Of a DNA stretch of 64,000 nucleotides, positions 42,090 through 50,427 are shown one piece after another. Source of the stretch: RGIG2134 sp964461115 (GTDB lineage: Bacteria > Cyanobacteriota > Vampirovibrionia > Gastranaerophilales > Gastranaerophilaceae); contig CAYWSX010000009.1 in the NCBI GenBank assembly GCA_964461115.1, forward strand, positions 6,204-70,203. Reading direction: 5' to 3'. The stretch's first letter is position 1; each line of letters opens with the position of its first letter. Position numbers and translations under genes: made by a program. Under the pieces are notes generated by a model that ran no database searches, was not told the DNA's origin, and was given only the letters and a program-made list of their open reading frames with translations.

Positions 42090-42177
42090 TTTTTCTCCGT
42101 TATTTCCTCAATTTTAATACATTTTTTAGATTTTCACAACCCGCAATAAAGAAAGGAGGTTCTTGCAAACACGAGTT

Positions 42178-42194
42178 AGAGAAAGAGTTTCTCT
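42178..42194. repeat. short inverted repeat in the leader of the hydrolase gene
   Basis: AGAGAAA-GAG-TTTCTCT is a perfect 7-bp repeat with a 3-nt loop in the 164-bp gap upstream of 42254. It could be a regulator site or a leader hairpin. A second small hairpin GCC-GAAA-GGC lies just before the ribosome site. Confidence 0.4.
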
Positions 42195-42253
42195 GATTAT
42201 TCAATACGTTATTACTTAATACTTAAGCGCCGAAAGGCAGAAAGGAGACCGTT

Positions 42254-43171
42254 ATGTCTCAAAATTTTACATTTTCTAATGATCCAAACATGGTTAAGGA
42301 GCTATGCTCCGTGAGCGAAAAGTATGCGACAGAAAGCAAACCGGGAGATAAATACAAGAACTGGGAGGTTGTAATGACAAATCATGACAAAGATTCCAAC
42401 TTCAAAGCCGTCGCCTTCAAAAAAGATGACCAAATAGTCGTCTGCTACGTTGGAACCAGCAGAAAGCTCAACGAGGCAGCAAGAGACTGGGGCGCTAATG
42501 CAAAAATGTCCGTAGGCAAAGCGTCTGAGCAAATGAAACAGGCAGATGAGTTTTATCAAAGGGTAGCAGCATCCGAGCAGGCGCAAGGCGCCAACATATC
42601 CCTCGGCGGTCACTCCGAAGGCGGAAGCGAAGCACAATATGTCAGTATAAAAAACGGAGGAATCCCGACTTACACCTATAACGCTTTCATGACCGGGAAC
42701 ATGTGGTCGGAAGGGCAACAAAACCAATACGGGGGCTCAATTGTAAATTTCCGACACCCCGACGACGCTGTTTCTAAGCTGGGGACTGATATCGGATACC
42801 AAGTAATAGTTCCCTCAAATTCCCGCTCAAATGTTAAACAGTACGGAGACGCTACATTCAGCCACAAAATTGATAACATGGGCGACTGCAATTTAGGCGT
42901 ACCTGAAAAAGTCTACAAGCAAACTCACCCTAATTTTGCAGAAAAAATTAAAAACACTGTAATAACCCGCGAAAATATTTCCAAAATGGAACCCGAAACA
43001 TACAAGCTTTATGAAAACACAATTCTTCTTCGGCATGATAAAAAAAGTATTCCAAATGAGCTTGGTGCTAAAAAAATGGCACTAACAGGCGAACTCGTTC
43101 ACGTCTCTGCCTATACACGCGACGATGGCACCAGAGTTGATGATTATTACAGACATGCTCCTGCAAACTAA
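42254..43171 (+). CDS. alpha/beta hydrolase, class 3 lipase/DUF2974-like
   Basis: This 305-aa protein has AFKKDDQIVVCYVGTS followed by DWGANAKM, then ISLGGHSEGGSEA with the nucleophile elbow G-H-S-E-G. Asp in RHPDDAV and His in FSHKIDNM complete a possible Ser-Asp-His triad. This order is that of the class 3 lipase/Mbeg1-like (DUF2974) hydrolases. No signal peptide is visible, so it is cytosolic or exported by another route. The leader has an AAAGGAG ribosome site and a strong terminator follows, making it a single-gene unit. The substrate (lipid ester or other) is unknown. Confidence 0.72.
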   Translation: MSQNFTFSNDPNMVKELCSVSEKYATESKPGDKYKNWEVVMTNHDKDSNFKAVAFKKDDQIVVCYVGTSRKLNEAARDWGANAKMSVGKASEQMKQADEFYQRVAASEQAQGANISLGGHSEGGSEAQYVSIKNGGIPTYTYNAFMTGNMWSEGQQNQYGGSIVNFRHPDDAVSKLGTDIGYQVIVPSNSRSNVKQYGDATFSHKIDNMGDCNLGVPEKVYKQTHPNFAEKIKNTVITRENISKMEPETYKLYENTILLRHDKKSIPNELGAKKMALTGELVHVSAYTRDDGTRVDDYYRHAPAN

Positions 43172-43183
43172 AATTAAATATAA

Positions 43184-43213
43184 AAAAAGACGGCTTTTTT
43201 AAGCCGTCTTTTT
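43184..43213. terminator. bidirectional intrinsic terminator
   Basis: AAAAAGACGGCTT (43184-43196), loop TTTT and AAGCCGTCTTTTT (43201-43213) form a 13-bp stem with A- and T-tracts. It ends the hydrolase gene and the convergent zinc ribbon gene. Confidence 0.92.
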
Positions 43214-43232
43214 GCATTCTATATCCGAAAAA

Positions 43233-43496
43233 CTATTTGTTTCTGGAATAGCAGTCTCTACAGAACACTTCTTTACCGTCCATAGGTTTGAAAGGAACTT
43301 TTGTAGACACGCCGCAAGCTGAGCAAACAGTATCATAAAGTCTTTTTTTAGTCTTTTGTCTTCTTGCTCCTCTGCAATCGTTGCATCTTTTTGGTTTGTT
43401 AACAAGTCCTTTTTCTGCATAAAATTCTTGTTCACCTGCTGTGAAGATAAATTCTGCTCCGCAATCTTCACAAATGAGTTTTTCGTCTTGGTACAT
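43233..43496 (-). CDS. small zinc-ribbon (CxxC-x17-CxxC type) protein
   Basis: The ATG at 43496, with AGGAG 8 nt upstream, gives 87 aa. It has two zinc knuckle pairs: CEDCGAEF...RCNDCR and VCSACG...FCRDCY. The segment FTAGEQEFYAEKGLVNKPKR is highly characteristic of the zf-trcl/CxxC zinc-ribbon proteins, often found near or fused to cold-shock or RNA-binding proteins. A nucleic-acid-linked role is assumed from the family. It ends at the bidirectional terminator shared with the hydrolase gene. Confidence 0.85.
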   Translation of the reverse strand: MYQDEKLICEDCGAEFIFTAGEQEFYAEKGLVNKPKRCNDCRGARRQKTKKRLYDTVCSACGVSTKVPFKPMDGKEVFCRDCYSRNK

Positions 43497-43645
43497 TGGT
43501 ATTTCTCCTAAGTTTGTAATAAATGAACACATTAGTCAGCATTCAACAATTACATTATATAGTGTTTATAAAAAAAGAGCAAGAAAAAATTTTTTGAAGC
43601 CAAATAACCTAGACCGCCATGGCATGTTGTATTTGCCCTAATAAA

Positions 43646-43660
43646 TGCTATACTTGGTTT
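43646..43660 (+). promoter_or_regulatory. extended -10 promoter giving a leaderless start
   Basis: TGC-TATACT (43646-43654) is followed by 6 nt and the ATG at 43661. TTGTAT at 43627-43632 could be the -35 (16-bp spacer). There is no Shine-Dalgarno. Confidence 0.6.
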
Positions 43661-45031
43661 ATGGATAAACAGAAGGTAGTAATAATAGGCTCGGTTGCCG
43701 CAGGATCAAAGTGCGCTTTTAAGCTAAAAAGAGAACGTCCTGACTTTGATGTTGTTATTTATACGGAAGAAGATGTCGTTTCATATTCGGCATGCGGTTT
43801 GCCTTATTATATCGGCGGACAAATCAAAAGCAGCGAAAACCTTATTGTACGACGTCCTGAAGATTACAAAAAAGCAGGGCTAAATCTGCATTTAAAGCAC
43901 AAACTTACTTCTATTAGCCCACAAACAAAGACCGTCTATATATATGACGCCCAAAATGACAAATATTTTGAAGATAATTATGACAAACTTGTTCTTGCTA
44001 CAGGCGCACGCCCGTTTATACCCAAAATGGAAGGCTTGGAGCTTGCAAATATATTTACTTTACGAACTGTTGAAGACGGTATACGCATAAAAGAACAGAT
44101 GGAACGCTCGAAAACAGCACTCGTCATCGGCGGCGGCTATATCGGCATTGAAGTTTTAGAGTCGTTTGTCAAAAACGGCCTTAACGTTAAAGTTGTAGAA
44201 TTCGCAAACCACATTATGAATTTATTTGACGTTGAAATGGCAGAAAGAATCGAAAGCCATATTCTCGAGCGGGACGGCGACAAAATCGAGATTATTAAAG
44301 CCGATTATGTAACAGAATTCCGCGGCGAAAACGGAAAAGTTACAAAAGCAATTACAAACAGCGGGCGAGAACTCGACATTGACATGGCTGTAATTTCCGT
44401 AGGTGTTGTGCCAAATACTGAATACACAGAAGGAACCGGAATTGAACTGGGGGTTAAAAGTTCTATCCGCGTGGATAAGAAATTACGAACAAGCGTACCT
44501 GACATATACGCAATAGGTGACTGCGCTGAAAAAACGAACATTGTTTCAGGCAAACCTTGCTGGATACCGCTCGGCTCCACGGCCAACAAAGAAGGGCGCT
44601 GCTGTGCGATTAATCTTGCTAACGACGCAGGTGAAGATTTTATAGGCGTTCTGGGTTCAGCAGTTTCAAGATATTTTGGATTTACAATGTCCATGACGGG
44701 ATTAAGCGAGAGAGAAGCAAAAGTTCTCGGACACGAAGTGGTTAGCGAAACTATTACAAAAAAAGACAAAGCAGGATACATGCCCGAAGTAAAAAATATT
44801 ACGATAAAAATTGTAGCCGATAAAAATAGTAAAAAAATTCTCGGGGCTCAGGCAATCGGCTGCGGAGACGCGGATAAACGTGTTAACACCGTCGCGTCTG
44901 CGTTAATGAGCGGCAAAACTATAGATGAATTTGTAAATCTGGACATGACTTACGCGCCCCCCTTCTCCCCCTCAATAGACCCTCTGCTGACGGCGCTGGC
45001 TAACGTCAGTCAGAAATTAGACAGCAAATAA
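43661..45031 (+). CDS. CoA-disulfide reductase/NADH oxidase-type flavoprotein
   Basis: With the ATG at 43661 the protein has 456 aa. VVIIGSVAAGSKCAFKL is the FAD-binding start, SYSACGLPYYIGG carries the single redox Cys45 of the CoA-disulfide reductase/NADH peroxidase group, ALVIGGGYIGIEVLE is the NAD(P)H site and IYAIGDCAE the second FAD motif. The C-terminal dimerisation domain is present (TYAPPFSPSIDPLLTA). Enzymes of this group reduce CoA disulfides, peroxide or oxygen with NAD(P)H. Oxygen or thiol stress defence is likely. Exact substrate uncertain. The mRNA seems leaderless. Confidence 0.9.
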   Translation: MDKQKVVIIGSVAAGSKCAFKLKRERPDFDVVIYTEEDVVSYSACGLPYYIGGQIKSSENLIVRRPEDYKKAGLNLHLKHKLTSISPQTKTVYIYDAQNDKYFEDNYDKLVLATGARPFIPKMEGLELANIFTLRTVEDGIRIKEQMERSKTALVIGGGYIGIEVLESFVKNGLNVKVVEFANHIMNLFDVEMAERIESHILERDGDKIEIIKADYVTEFRGENGKVTKAITNSGRELDIDMAVISVGVVPNTEYTEGTGIELGVKSSIRVDKKLRTSVPDIYAIGDCAEKTNIVSGKPCWIPLGSTANKEGRCCAINLANDAGEDFIGVLGSAVSRYFGFTMSMTGLSEREAKVLGHEVVSETITKKDKAGYMPEVKNITIKIVADKNSKKILGAQAIGCGDADKRVNTVASALMSGKTIDEFVNLDMTYAPPFSPSIDPLLTALANVSQKLDSK

Positions 45032-45046
45032 TTTGTTTGTTATAAT
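45017..45046 (+). promoter_or_regulatory. putative promoter of metF
   Basis: TATAAT (45041-45046) lies 36 nt before the metF ATG, with a weak TTAGAC (45017-45022) 18 bp upstream. The leader would be about 30 nt with an AAGGA site. Confidence 0.45.
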
Positions 45047-45082
45047 TCTTTGGTGCACTTTTTACTGCAGTCAAAGGATTTT

Positions 45083-45976
45083 ATGCAATTAAAAGAAATT
45101 TACAACGAACAATACCACAATCAGGAATTTAATATGAATTCTGCATATGTTGGTGAAAAAAAACCCGTAATTTCTTTTGAGGTTTTTCCGCCCAAAAAGG
45201 ATGAAGACAAATTAATATCCGAACTCGAAAAACTGCAAAAATACAATCCGCAAGTAATCTCAATCACATACGGAGCGGGCGGCTCAAACAAAGACGGTTC
45301 ACTAAGTCTTGTGAAACAGGTTCAAAAACTTAAAAACATAAACCCTATGCCGCATTTCACCTGTATGTGTTCAAACAAAGAGTTTATATCAGAGTACTTG
45401 AAGGAAATTGAAGCCCTCGGAATAAAAAATATCCTGGCACTCAGAGGCGATGAGCCAAAAGAAATAGATGTTTGCTACAAGGATTTTGTATATGCAAATG
45501 AGCTGGTTGAGTTTATAAAATCTCGTACAAATCTTTCTATTGCAGTTGCAGGCTATCCCGAAGGGCATTCCGCAGCCGAAAATATTGAAAAAGACATTGA
45601 AAACTTAAAACGCAAGGTTGACGCAGGTGCAGATGCAATATACACGCAATTATTTTTCAATAATGACAATTTTTATAAATACAAACAACTTGTAAGAGAT
45701 GCAGGGATTTTTTGTCCGATAGTTCCCGGAATTCTTCCTATTACAAGCTATGCACAGCTTGAGAAAATGACGTCAATGTGCAAAGTTGAACTTCCAAAAG
45801 CCCTTGTCGAACGACTTGAAAAATACAAAGACGATATAAAAGCCACAACCGAAATCGGAATTGATTTTGCCATTTATCAATGTCAAAACCTTATTGACGC
45901 GCAAGTTGAGGGTCTTCATTTCTACATCTTAAACAAATCTTATTCTACAGACGAGATTTTAAGCACTATTCTTTAA
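45083..45976 (+). CDS. metF: methylenetetrahydrofolate reductase
   Basis: The ATG at 45083 after AAGGA gives 297 aa. The TIM-barrel flavoprotein signature is clear: ISFEVFPPKKDEDK (catalytic Glu), ISITYGAGGSNKDGSL, HFTCMCSN, NILALRGDEPKE, AVAGYPEGHSAAEN, DAIYTQLFFN and PIVPGILPITSY. It reduces 5,10-methylene- to 5-methyl-tetrahydrofolate for methionine synthesis. It has its own promoter and no folate or methionine neighbours. Confidence 0.96.
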   Translation: MQLKEIYNEQYHNQEFNMNSAYVGEKKPVISFEVFPPKKDEDKLISELEKLQKYNPQVISITYGAGGSNKDGSLSLVKQVQKLKNINPMPHFTCMCSNKEFISEYLKEIEALGIKNILALRGDEPKEIDVCYKDFVYANELVEFIKSRTNLSIAVAGYPEGHSAAENIEKDIENLKRKVDAGADAIYTQLFFNNDNFYKYKQLVRDAGIFCPIVPGILPITSYAQLEKMTSMCKVELPKALVERLEKYKDDIKATTEIGIDFAIYQCQNLIDAQVEGLHFYILNKSYSTDEILSTIL

Positions 45977-46058
45977 AAATTCACTTTTTGCACTTTTTGA
46001 TTGTACATAATATATTTTTATGTATAATTAGTTTATCCATACTCAAAGAGAATTAGTT

Positions 46059-47960
46059 ATGCAGATAATCGAAGTCAGGAATGATATTTTAAAGTTAGCC
46101 TATTCACCGTTTCAAAACGGGCTTTTGCTTTCGGACTTTTTGCTGGTTTCGGAAGGCTCAAAGTCAATTTTGGCGCAAGTTATCGGCATCGAATCCTCTA
46201 ACGAAAAAGATATTAACATAGCTGTTTTAAAAGGCTGCCTTTCCGTTGACGAAACTGGAAAAATCAACTCTTATGTCGGTTTTACACCGTCAACAGGCGC
46301 TGAAATAACACCTGTTGCACAAGAGCAGGTAATCTCAATGGTCGCAGGAGAGCAAAACACTGTTTTCTGGGGATACCTCGCACAGCACGACACGACCATG
46401 TTTAAAACCGAATTTGAATTTGTTAAAAACAAACCTTTGATTCTGATGGACGATTACAATAATTACAACGTTATCGTTAATAATTTAGTTCACACAACAA
46501 AACAGTTTGGAGGCAAAGCCGTAATTGTTGACTTTGATGGAAACCTTCAAGTAGACAATGCTTTTTACATAAAAACAGCCGAAGATTTCAAATTCCCTCT
46601 TTCGTATAATACTTTGAACTATATTTACGAAAACGACCTGAAAGAAGAATCTCTTTCCACGCAGGCTGTTGTTCAAGATATTATCATCGAGCTTCAAGAA
46701 TACATAAAAGCCCTTCCTGAAGGATTTTTGCCATTCTCAACAATCAAAAATGTTGTTTACTCCCAGTATGAAGAAAATAAAATTCCTGAACTTATGCTCT
46801 TTAAAAATAAGTTTTTAAAGTACGCACAGCAAGACTTTCTGGCTGAAACTACAGAGGATTTTGACTTCATAAATGAAGCGATTAATGAAAATAATATCGT
46901 CATTATCGACGCGTCAAACCTTGATACGACCTGGCACAAACTTATGCTTAATTACCTTTCAAGTGAATTAAGCGAAAAAGCTTTCTTTATTACAAAACTT
47001 GAAAACGACAATTCTGACAAGAAAACTATTCTCGATATCTACAATAATCGTGAAATAATGCCTATTTTGACATCAGGTCATTCACACGAGTGCATAAATG
47101 TTCTTAAATCTATCGCAAAAAACCTGATTGTTTTCCAGCCAAACAAAGTGGTAAATGATTACGGAACACATGCTTCATTTATGCAAAAGTTGAACCGCGA
47201 TGAATACGTTATTTGCGGAGAAAACACGCTTTATCTGTCGTTTATTGTCCGCCTCACTTACATCGACACAAATATGTCACCGGAATATATTGAAAAAGAA
47301 ATTCAGGCCGATGTAGATAAGCTTTATCGCGCCGGTTCTAAAAAAACGGCATCAACTATTGCTCCGACACAAAATATACTTGCGAATGAACCTGTAGTGC
47401 CCGTTAGCCCTCAAGTATCAGCAACCCAAAACACCGCTCACGAAGATGAGATGATTACGGATGATGATTTAGATTTTCTGGAAGAATTAGATGATATGCC
47501 GGAAGAAACAGAAGAAATCGGGCTTGATTCGTTCACAAACACCGAGCACTCTGAGAATATCTACGAGAATCCGGAAGAATATAAAGACGAAGAGGATGAA
47601 GAGGAAGCTTACTCTCCGCTTGAAGTAAAAAATGTATCGGAAGAACTTGAAATCCAAACTCTGCCTACATACGAGGAAAACGCCGAATATAAGTCCGAAC
47701 CGGAAGAAGAACCAGAAGACGACGACGTAATAGACGATACGCCGAAAACTCCGCCGATTCCGATTTATTCCGTACCGGAGCTTGAAACAGAATCCCCTGC
47801 CGAGTTTGTAGAAGGTAATTTTGTATACCACGAAAAATACGGCAAAGGCGTAATTGAAAAAATCATGAATTACGGAACAAAAACTCTTTGCTCAATTCAA
47901 TTTGAAGAAGTCGGAAGACGTCTTCTTGACCCTAATCTTGCGGGTCTTAAACAGGTTTAA
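46059..47960 (+). CDS. degenerate HerA-like protein with UvrD/PcrA-type C-terminal module
   Basis: This 633-aa protein begins with a small beta domain (about 1-75) like the HAS-barrel of HerA ATPases. The place of the P-loop is taken by PLILMDDYNNYNVIVNNLV (about 126-144), without GxxGxGK(S/T), while a Walker-B-like KAVIVDFDG (153-161) remains. Residues 430-580 are acidic and low-complexity. The last 50 residues (FVYHEKYGKGVIEKIMNYG...) match the tudor-like tail of PcrA/UvrD helicases that binds RNA polymerase. It may thus be an inactive ATPase with a transcription or DNA-repair link. This is inference from motifs. It converges with the sigma-factor gene. Confidence 0.5.
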   Translation: MQIIEVRNDILKLAYSPFQNGLLLSDFLLVSEGSKSILAQVIGIESSNEKDINIAVLKGCLSVDETGKINSYVGFTPSTGAEITPVAQEQVISMVAGEQNTVFWGYLAQHDTTMFKTEFEFVKNKPLILMDDYNNYNVIVNNLVHTTKQFGGKAVIVDFDGNLQVDNAFYIKTAEDFKFPLSYNTLNYIYENDLKEESLSTQAVVQDIIIELQEYIKALPEGFLPFSTIKNVVYSQYEENKIPELMLFKNKFLKYAQQDFLAETTEDFDFINEAINENNIVIIDASNLDTTWHKLMLNYLSSELSEKAFFITKLENDNSDKKTILDIYNNREIMPILTSGHSHECINVLKSIAKNLIVFQPNKVVNDYGTHASFMQKLNRDEYVICGENTLYLSFIVRLTYIDTNMSPEYIEKEIQADVDKLYRAGSKKTASTIAPTQNILANEPVVPVSPQVSATQNTAHEDEMITDDDLDFLEELDDMPEETEEIGLDSFTNTEHSENIYENPEEYKDEEDEEEAYSPLEVKNVSEELEIQTLPTYEENAEYKSEPEEEPEDDDVIDDTPKTPPIPIYSVPELETESPAEFVEGNFVYHEKYGKGVIEKIMNYGTKTLCSIQFEEVGRRLLDPNLAGLKQV

Positions 47961-47971
47961 AAAACCTAAAT

Positions 47972-48796
47972 TTAAACAATGCTTTTTTGCATACGGCTTG
48001 TTCTTTCCTCCGAAAGAATTTTTCTAAGCTTCATAATCGCTTGTGCGTGGAGCTGGCACACACGTGACTCAGAGACTTCAATCATTTCACCGATTTCTTT
48101 AAGCGTCATGTTTTCGTGATAGTAAAGCACCATAATCATTCTTTCACGCTCAGGCAAACGCTTTAAGGCCGTATGAAGCTCTTTCTTGACGTCTTTTTCT
48201 TCCATTTGCTCTTCAGGCGTGAGTTTGTTTTGGTCTTGAATTGTATCTATAATCTCAACACTGTCTTCCGATGTACCTCTTTTGTCATGAAGCGAATAAA
48301 TGCTTGTGTCTTCCGCCAAAATCTCATCCACTCGTTCTTTTTCAATACCCAGAGAGTGTGCGACTTCTGACGTGGTTGGCATTCTTCCGAGCTTCATTCG
48401 AAGCGCTTCCATAGCATTTTTCACATCTTTAATTTTCTTCCTTGCGCTTCTCGGCAAGAAATCCTGAGAGCGAATTTTGTCTATAATATTTCCGCGAATA
48501 CGCATAAGCGCATAGGTTTCAAACCTTGCCCCCTTATCAACAGAGAATTTTTCAATAGCGTCAATAAGCCCTTCTACACCATAACTCGCGATATCTTCAA
48601 CAGAAAAAGACGGCGGAAGATTCACTTTTACCCGCCCTATTACATACCTTGTAAGATAGATATACTGCACAATAAGCTTATCTCTTACAGCTTTGTTGGT
48701 TTTGTCCGCAAAATACGCGTTCCATAAAGCTTCCAACTCCTCGTCAGATACACGTTTTATGTGGCTGTATGAATTATTGTCTAATTCACTTGTCAT
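47972..48796 (-). CDS. FliA/WhiG-type (sigma-28) RNA polymerase sigma factor
   Basis: This 274-aa protein has region 2 (LIVQYIYLTRYVIGRVKVNL, DIASYGVEGLIDAIEKF, ARFETYALMRIRGNIIDKIR), region 3 (RMPTTSEVAHSLGIEKERV) and region 4 (RLPERERMIMVLYYHENMTL and a helix-turn-helix ending ESRVCQLHAQAIMKLRK). The pattern is that of FliA/WhiG/SigD sigma factors. No flagellar or chemotaxis gene is nearby, so it probably serves a different regulon here. No anti-sigma gene is adjacent. The glycine-zipper protein gene is divergent, 221 bp away. Confidence 0.94.
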   Translation of the reverse strand: MTSELDNNSYSHIKRVSDEELEALWNAYFADKTNKAVRDKLIVQYIYLTRYVIGRVKVNLPPSFSVEDIASYGVEGLIDAIEKFSVDKGARFETYALMRIRGNIIDKIRSQDFLPRSARKKIKDVKNAMEALRMKLGRMPTTSEVAHSLGIEKERVDEILAEDTSIYSLHDKRGTSEDSVEIIDTIQDQNKLTPEEQMEEKDVKKELHTALKRLPERERMIMVLYYHENMTLKEIGEMIEVSESRVCQLHAQAIMKLRKILSEERTSRMQKSIV

Positions 48797-49017
48797 TTTA
48801 ACCCCAAGACATTCTTGTTCGAACTTTTTTGGGAAATATTAAAAAATATTTATTATCCCCTCATAATAATTTTAATTATTCAGCGCAAATAGTAATCATA
48901 TAAACAGATGAGTTTTGTAAATTTCCTGTAACATTTGTATCATTTTTAACAATTCTGCAAAGTAAAAGTTGTTTATTTAAACAGGTAGTTAGAATTATTT
49001 ATGGTTAGGTTTAAAAA

Positions 49018-50427
49018 ATGGCAGACAATTACGCATTAGCTTCAATAAATCCGTCTTTCGGGGGAATGTATATAAATCCTAATTATTTAGTAGCTGAAAA
49101 CGCAACTAAAGCAATCAACTACTTGAACGGTGAATCTATTTCAGATCCTTCATTCACAAGTGAAATCCTTGGTGGCGGCGCTGCAATGGCGGCATTTACC
49201 GTCGCTCCCAAATTAATACATCCTGTCCAATCATATAAAGCATTAAAAGCAACTAACTCAATTTTTAATGCTCTTCAAAATGAAGCAGGGTTTAAAAATC
49301 TCACAGCTTTGGAAAAGAACGAAGCTGTTGCTAAATTTTTCGATGCAGAAAGAAAAGCATACAAAGTAGGAAAAGTTTCCACTGCGTTAAGATCTGCGGA
49401 AGAAACTAAAGTGATTACAAATGCTCTGGCAAAAGCAAAAACAGGTTACGAAGCAGCTTTAAAAGCAGGGGACGCAAAAGCTGTTTCAAAATATGCCGCA
49501 GAAATGGAAACAATTATCTCTCAAGGTAAAAAACAAGGCATTTTCAAGAGAGCATTTGATTATGCTATGAACTTGGGCAAAACTAAAACTCCACAAGCAT
49601 ATACTTCAAAACACGTTTTAGACGCGGCAAACTCAAGCGGACTTAAAGCGGCGGAAGCAAAAGCAGCTGAAAAAGCAGCAGCAAAAACAGGTTCAACTCT
49701 TCTTGAAAAAGGCGGCAAAATCCTAAAAACAGGCGGATTCAAAGGAATGTTCATTATAGAGGGTCTGATTGAAGGCGCAACAGAAGTTCTTCCTACATTC
49801 TCTCAATTAGGGGCAGCAAAAGGCTTCAAACAGCTTGCAAAATCAACAGTAAATGTCGCAGCGAGCGCTGGCGGCTGGGCAGCAGGTGCAGCTGCAGGTG
49901 CCGCAATAGGCTCAATTATTCCGGGAGCCGGAACTGTTGTCGGTGGAGCTATTGGTGCAGCCATCGGATTAGCTGGCGGTCTGATAGGCTCTTGGCTTGG
50001 AAGAAAAGCCGCAACTGCCGTCACCGGAAAATCAGAAATGGAAAAAGAAAAAGAAAAACAGGCAAAAATACAAGGCGTACAAATCTCTCAATCACCTCAA
50101 GATGCTGCACAGTTAAGCGCGGCTGTAAAACAACAAGCAATGCAGGATGATTCAAAAGATGCAAAAATTGCGCTTGAAGCAGCAAAAATCCTTGAACATA
50201 CAGCAGCAATGCAAACACAACAAGCTCCTATTCAGCAAACTCAAACCAATCCTTTCAACTACGCAAGACCTGCTTTTTCAGGAAATATCGCACAAAATAT
50301 GAGCAACCCTTTTGGCGAGCAAACTCCATACACAACAGGCTTTAACTCATACAGCTTGTGCAACCTTCCTGAGGTAAACAACTTATTCGCTAAAAACTAT
50401 GATTCATTAAACTCTTACGCTTTTTAA
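49018..50427 (+). CDS. glycine-zipper protein with N-terminal SFGG motif, lineage-specific
   Basis: This 469-aa protein starts MADNYALASINPSFGGMYIN, with an SFGG motif at residues 13-16 and no signal peptide. Residues 20-240 are Ala/Lys-rich helices. Residues about 270-335 form a glycine zipper (repeats of AAGAAIG, GAAIGLAGG) that could insert into a membrane as hairpins, then a charged helix and a Gln/Asn/Pro-rich tail ending LNSYAF. The gene lies between two sigma-factor genes, head-to-head with one and overlapping the other by 4 bp at the stop. I do not recognise a family. A structural or surface role is only a guess. Confidence 0.55.
   Translation: MADNYALASINPSFGGMYINPNYLVAENATKAINYLNGESISDPSFTSEILGGGAAMAAFTVAPKLIHPVQSYKALKATNSIFNALQNEAGFKNLTALEKNEAVAKFFDAERKAYKVGKVSTALRSAEETKVITNALAKAKTGYEAALKAGDAKAVSKYAAEMETIISQGKKQGIFKRAFDYAMNLGKTKTPQAYTSKHVLDAANSSGLKAAEAKAAEKAAAKTGSTLLEKGGKILKTGGFKGMFIIEGLIEGATEVLPTFSQLGAAKGFKQLAKSTVNVAASAGGWAAGAAAGAAIGSIIPGAGTVVGGAIGAAIGLAGGLIGSWLGRKAATAVTGKSEMEKEKEKQAKIQGVQISQSPQDAAQLSAAVKQQAMQDDSKDAKIALEAAKILEHTAAMQTQQAPIQQTQTNPFNYARPAFSGNIAQNMSNPFGEQTPYTTGFNSYSLCNLPEVNNLFAKNYDSLNSYAF

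Noticed and set aside
43199..43471. 90-aa minus-strand frame overlapping the zinc ribbon gene
   Set aside because: It runs through the terminator and lacks the CxxC pattern; the frame at 43233-43496 has the ribosome site and zinc motifs.
47953..47967. AGGTTT-AAA-AAACCT hairpin between convergent genes as a terminator
   Set aside because: The stem is only 6 bp, A+T-rich and overlaps the stop codon without a T-tract.
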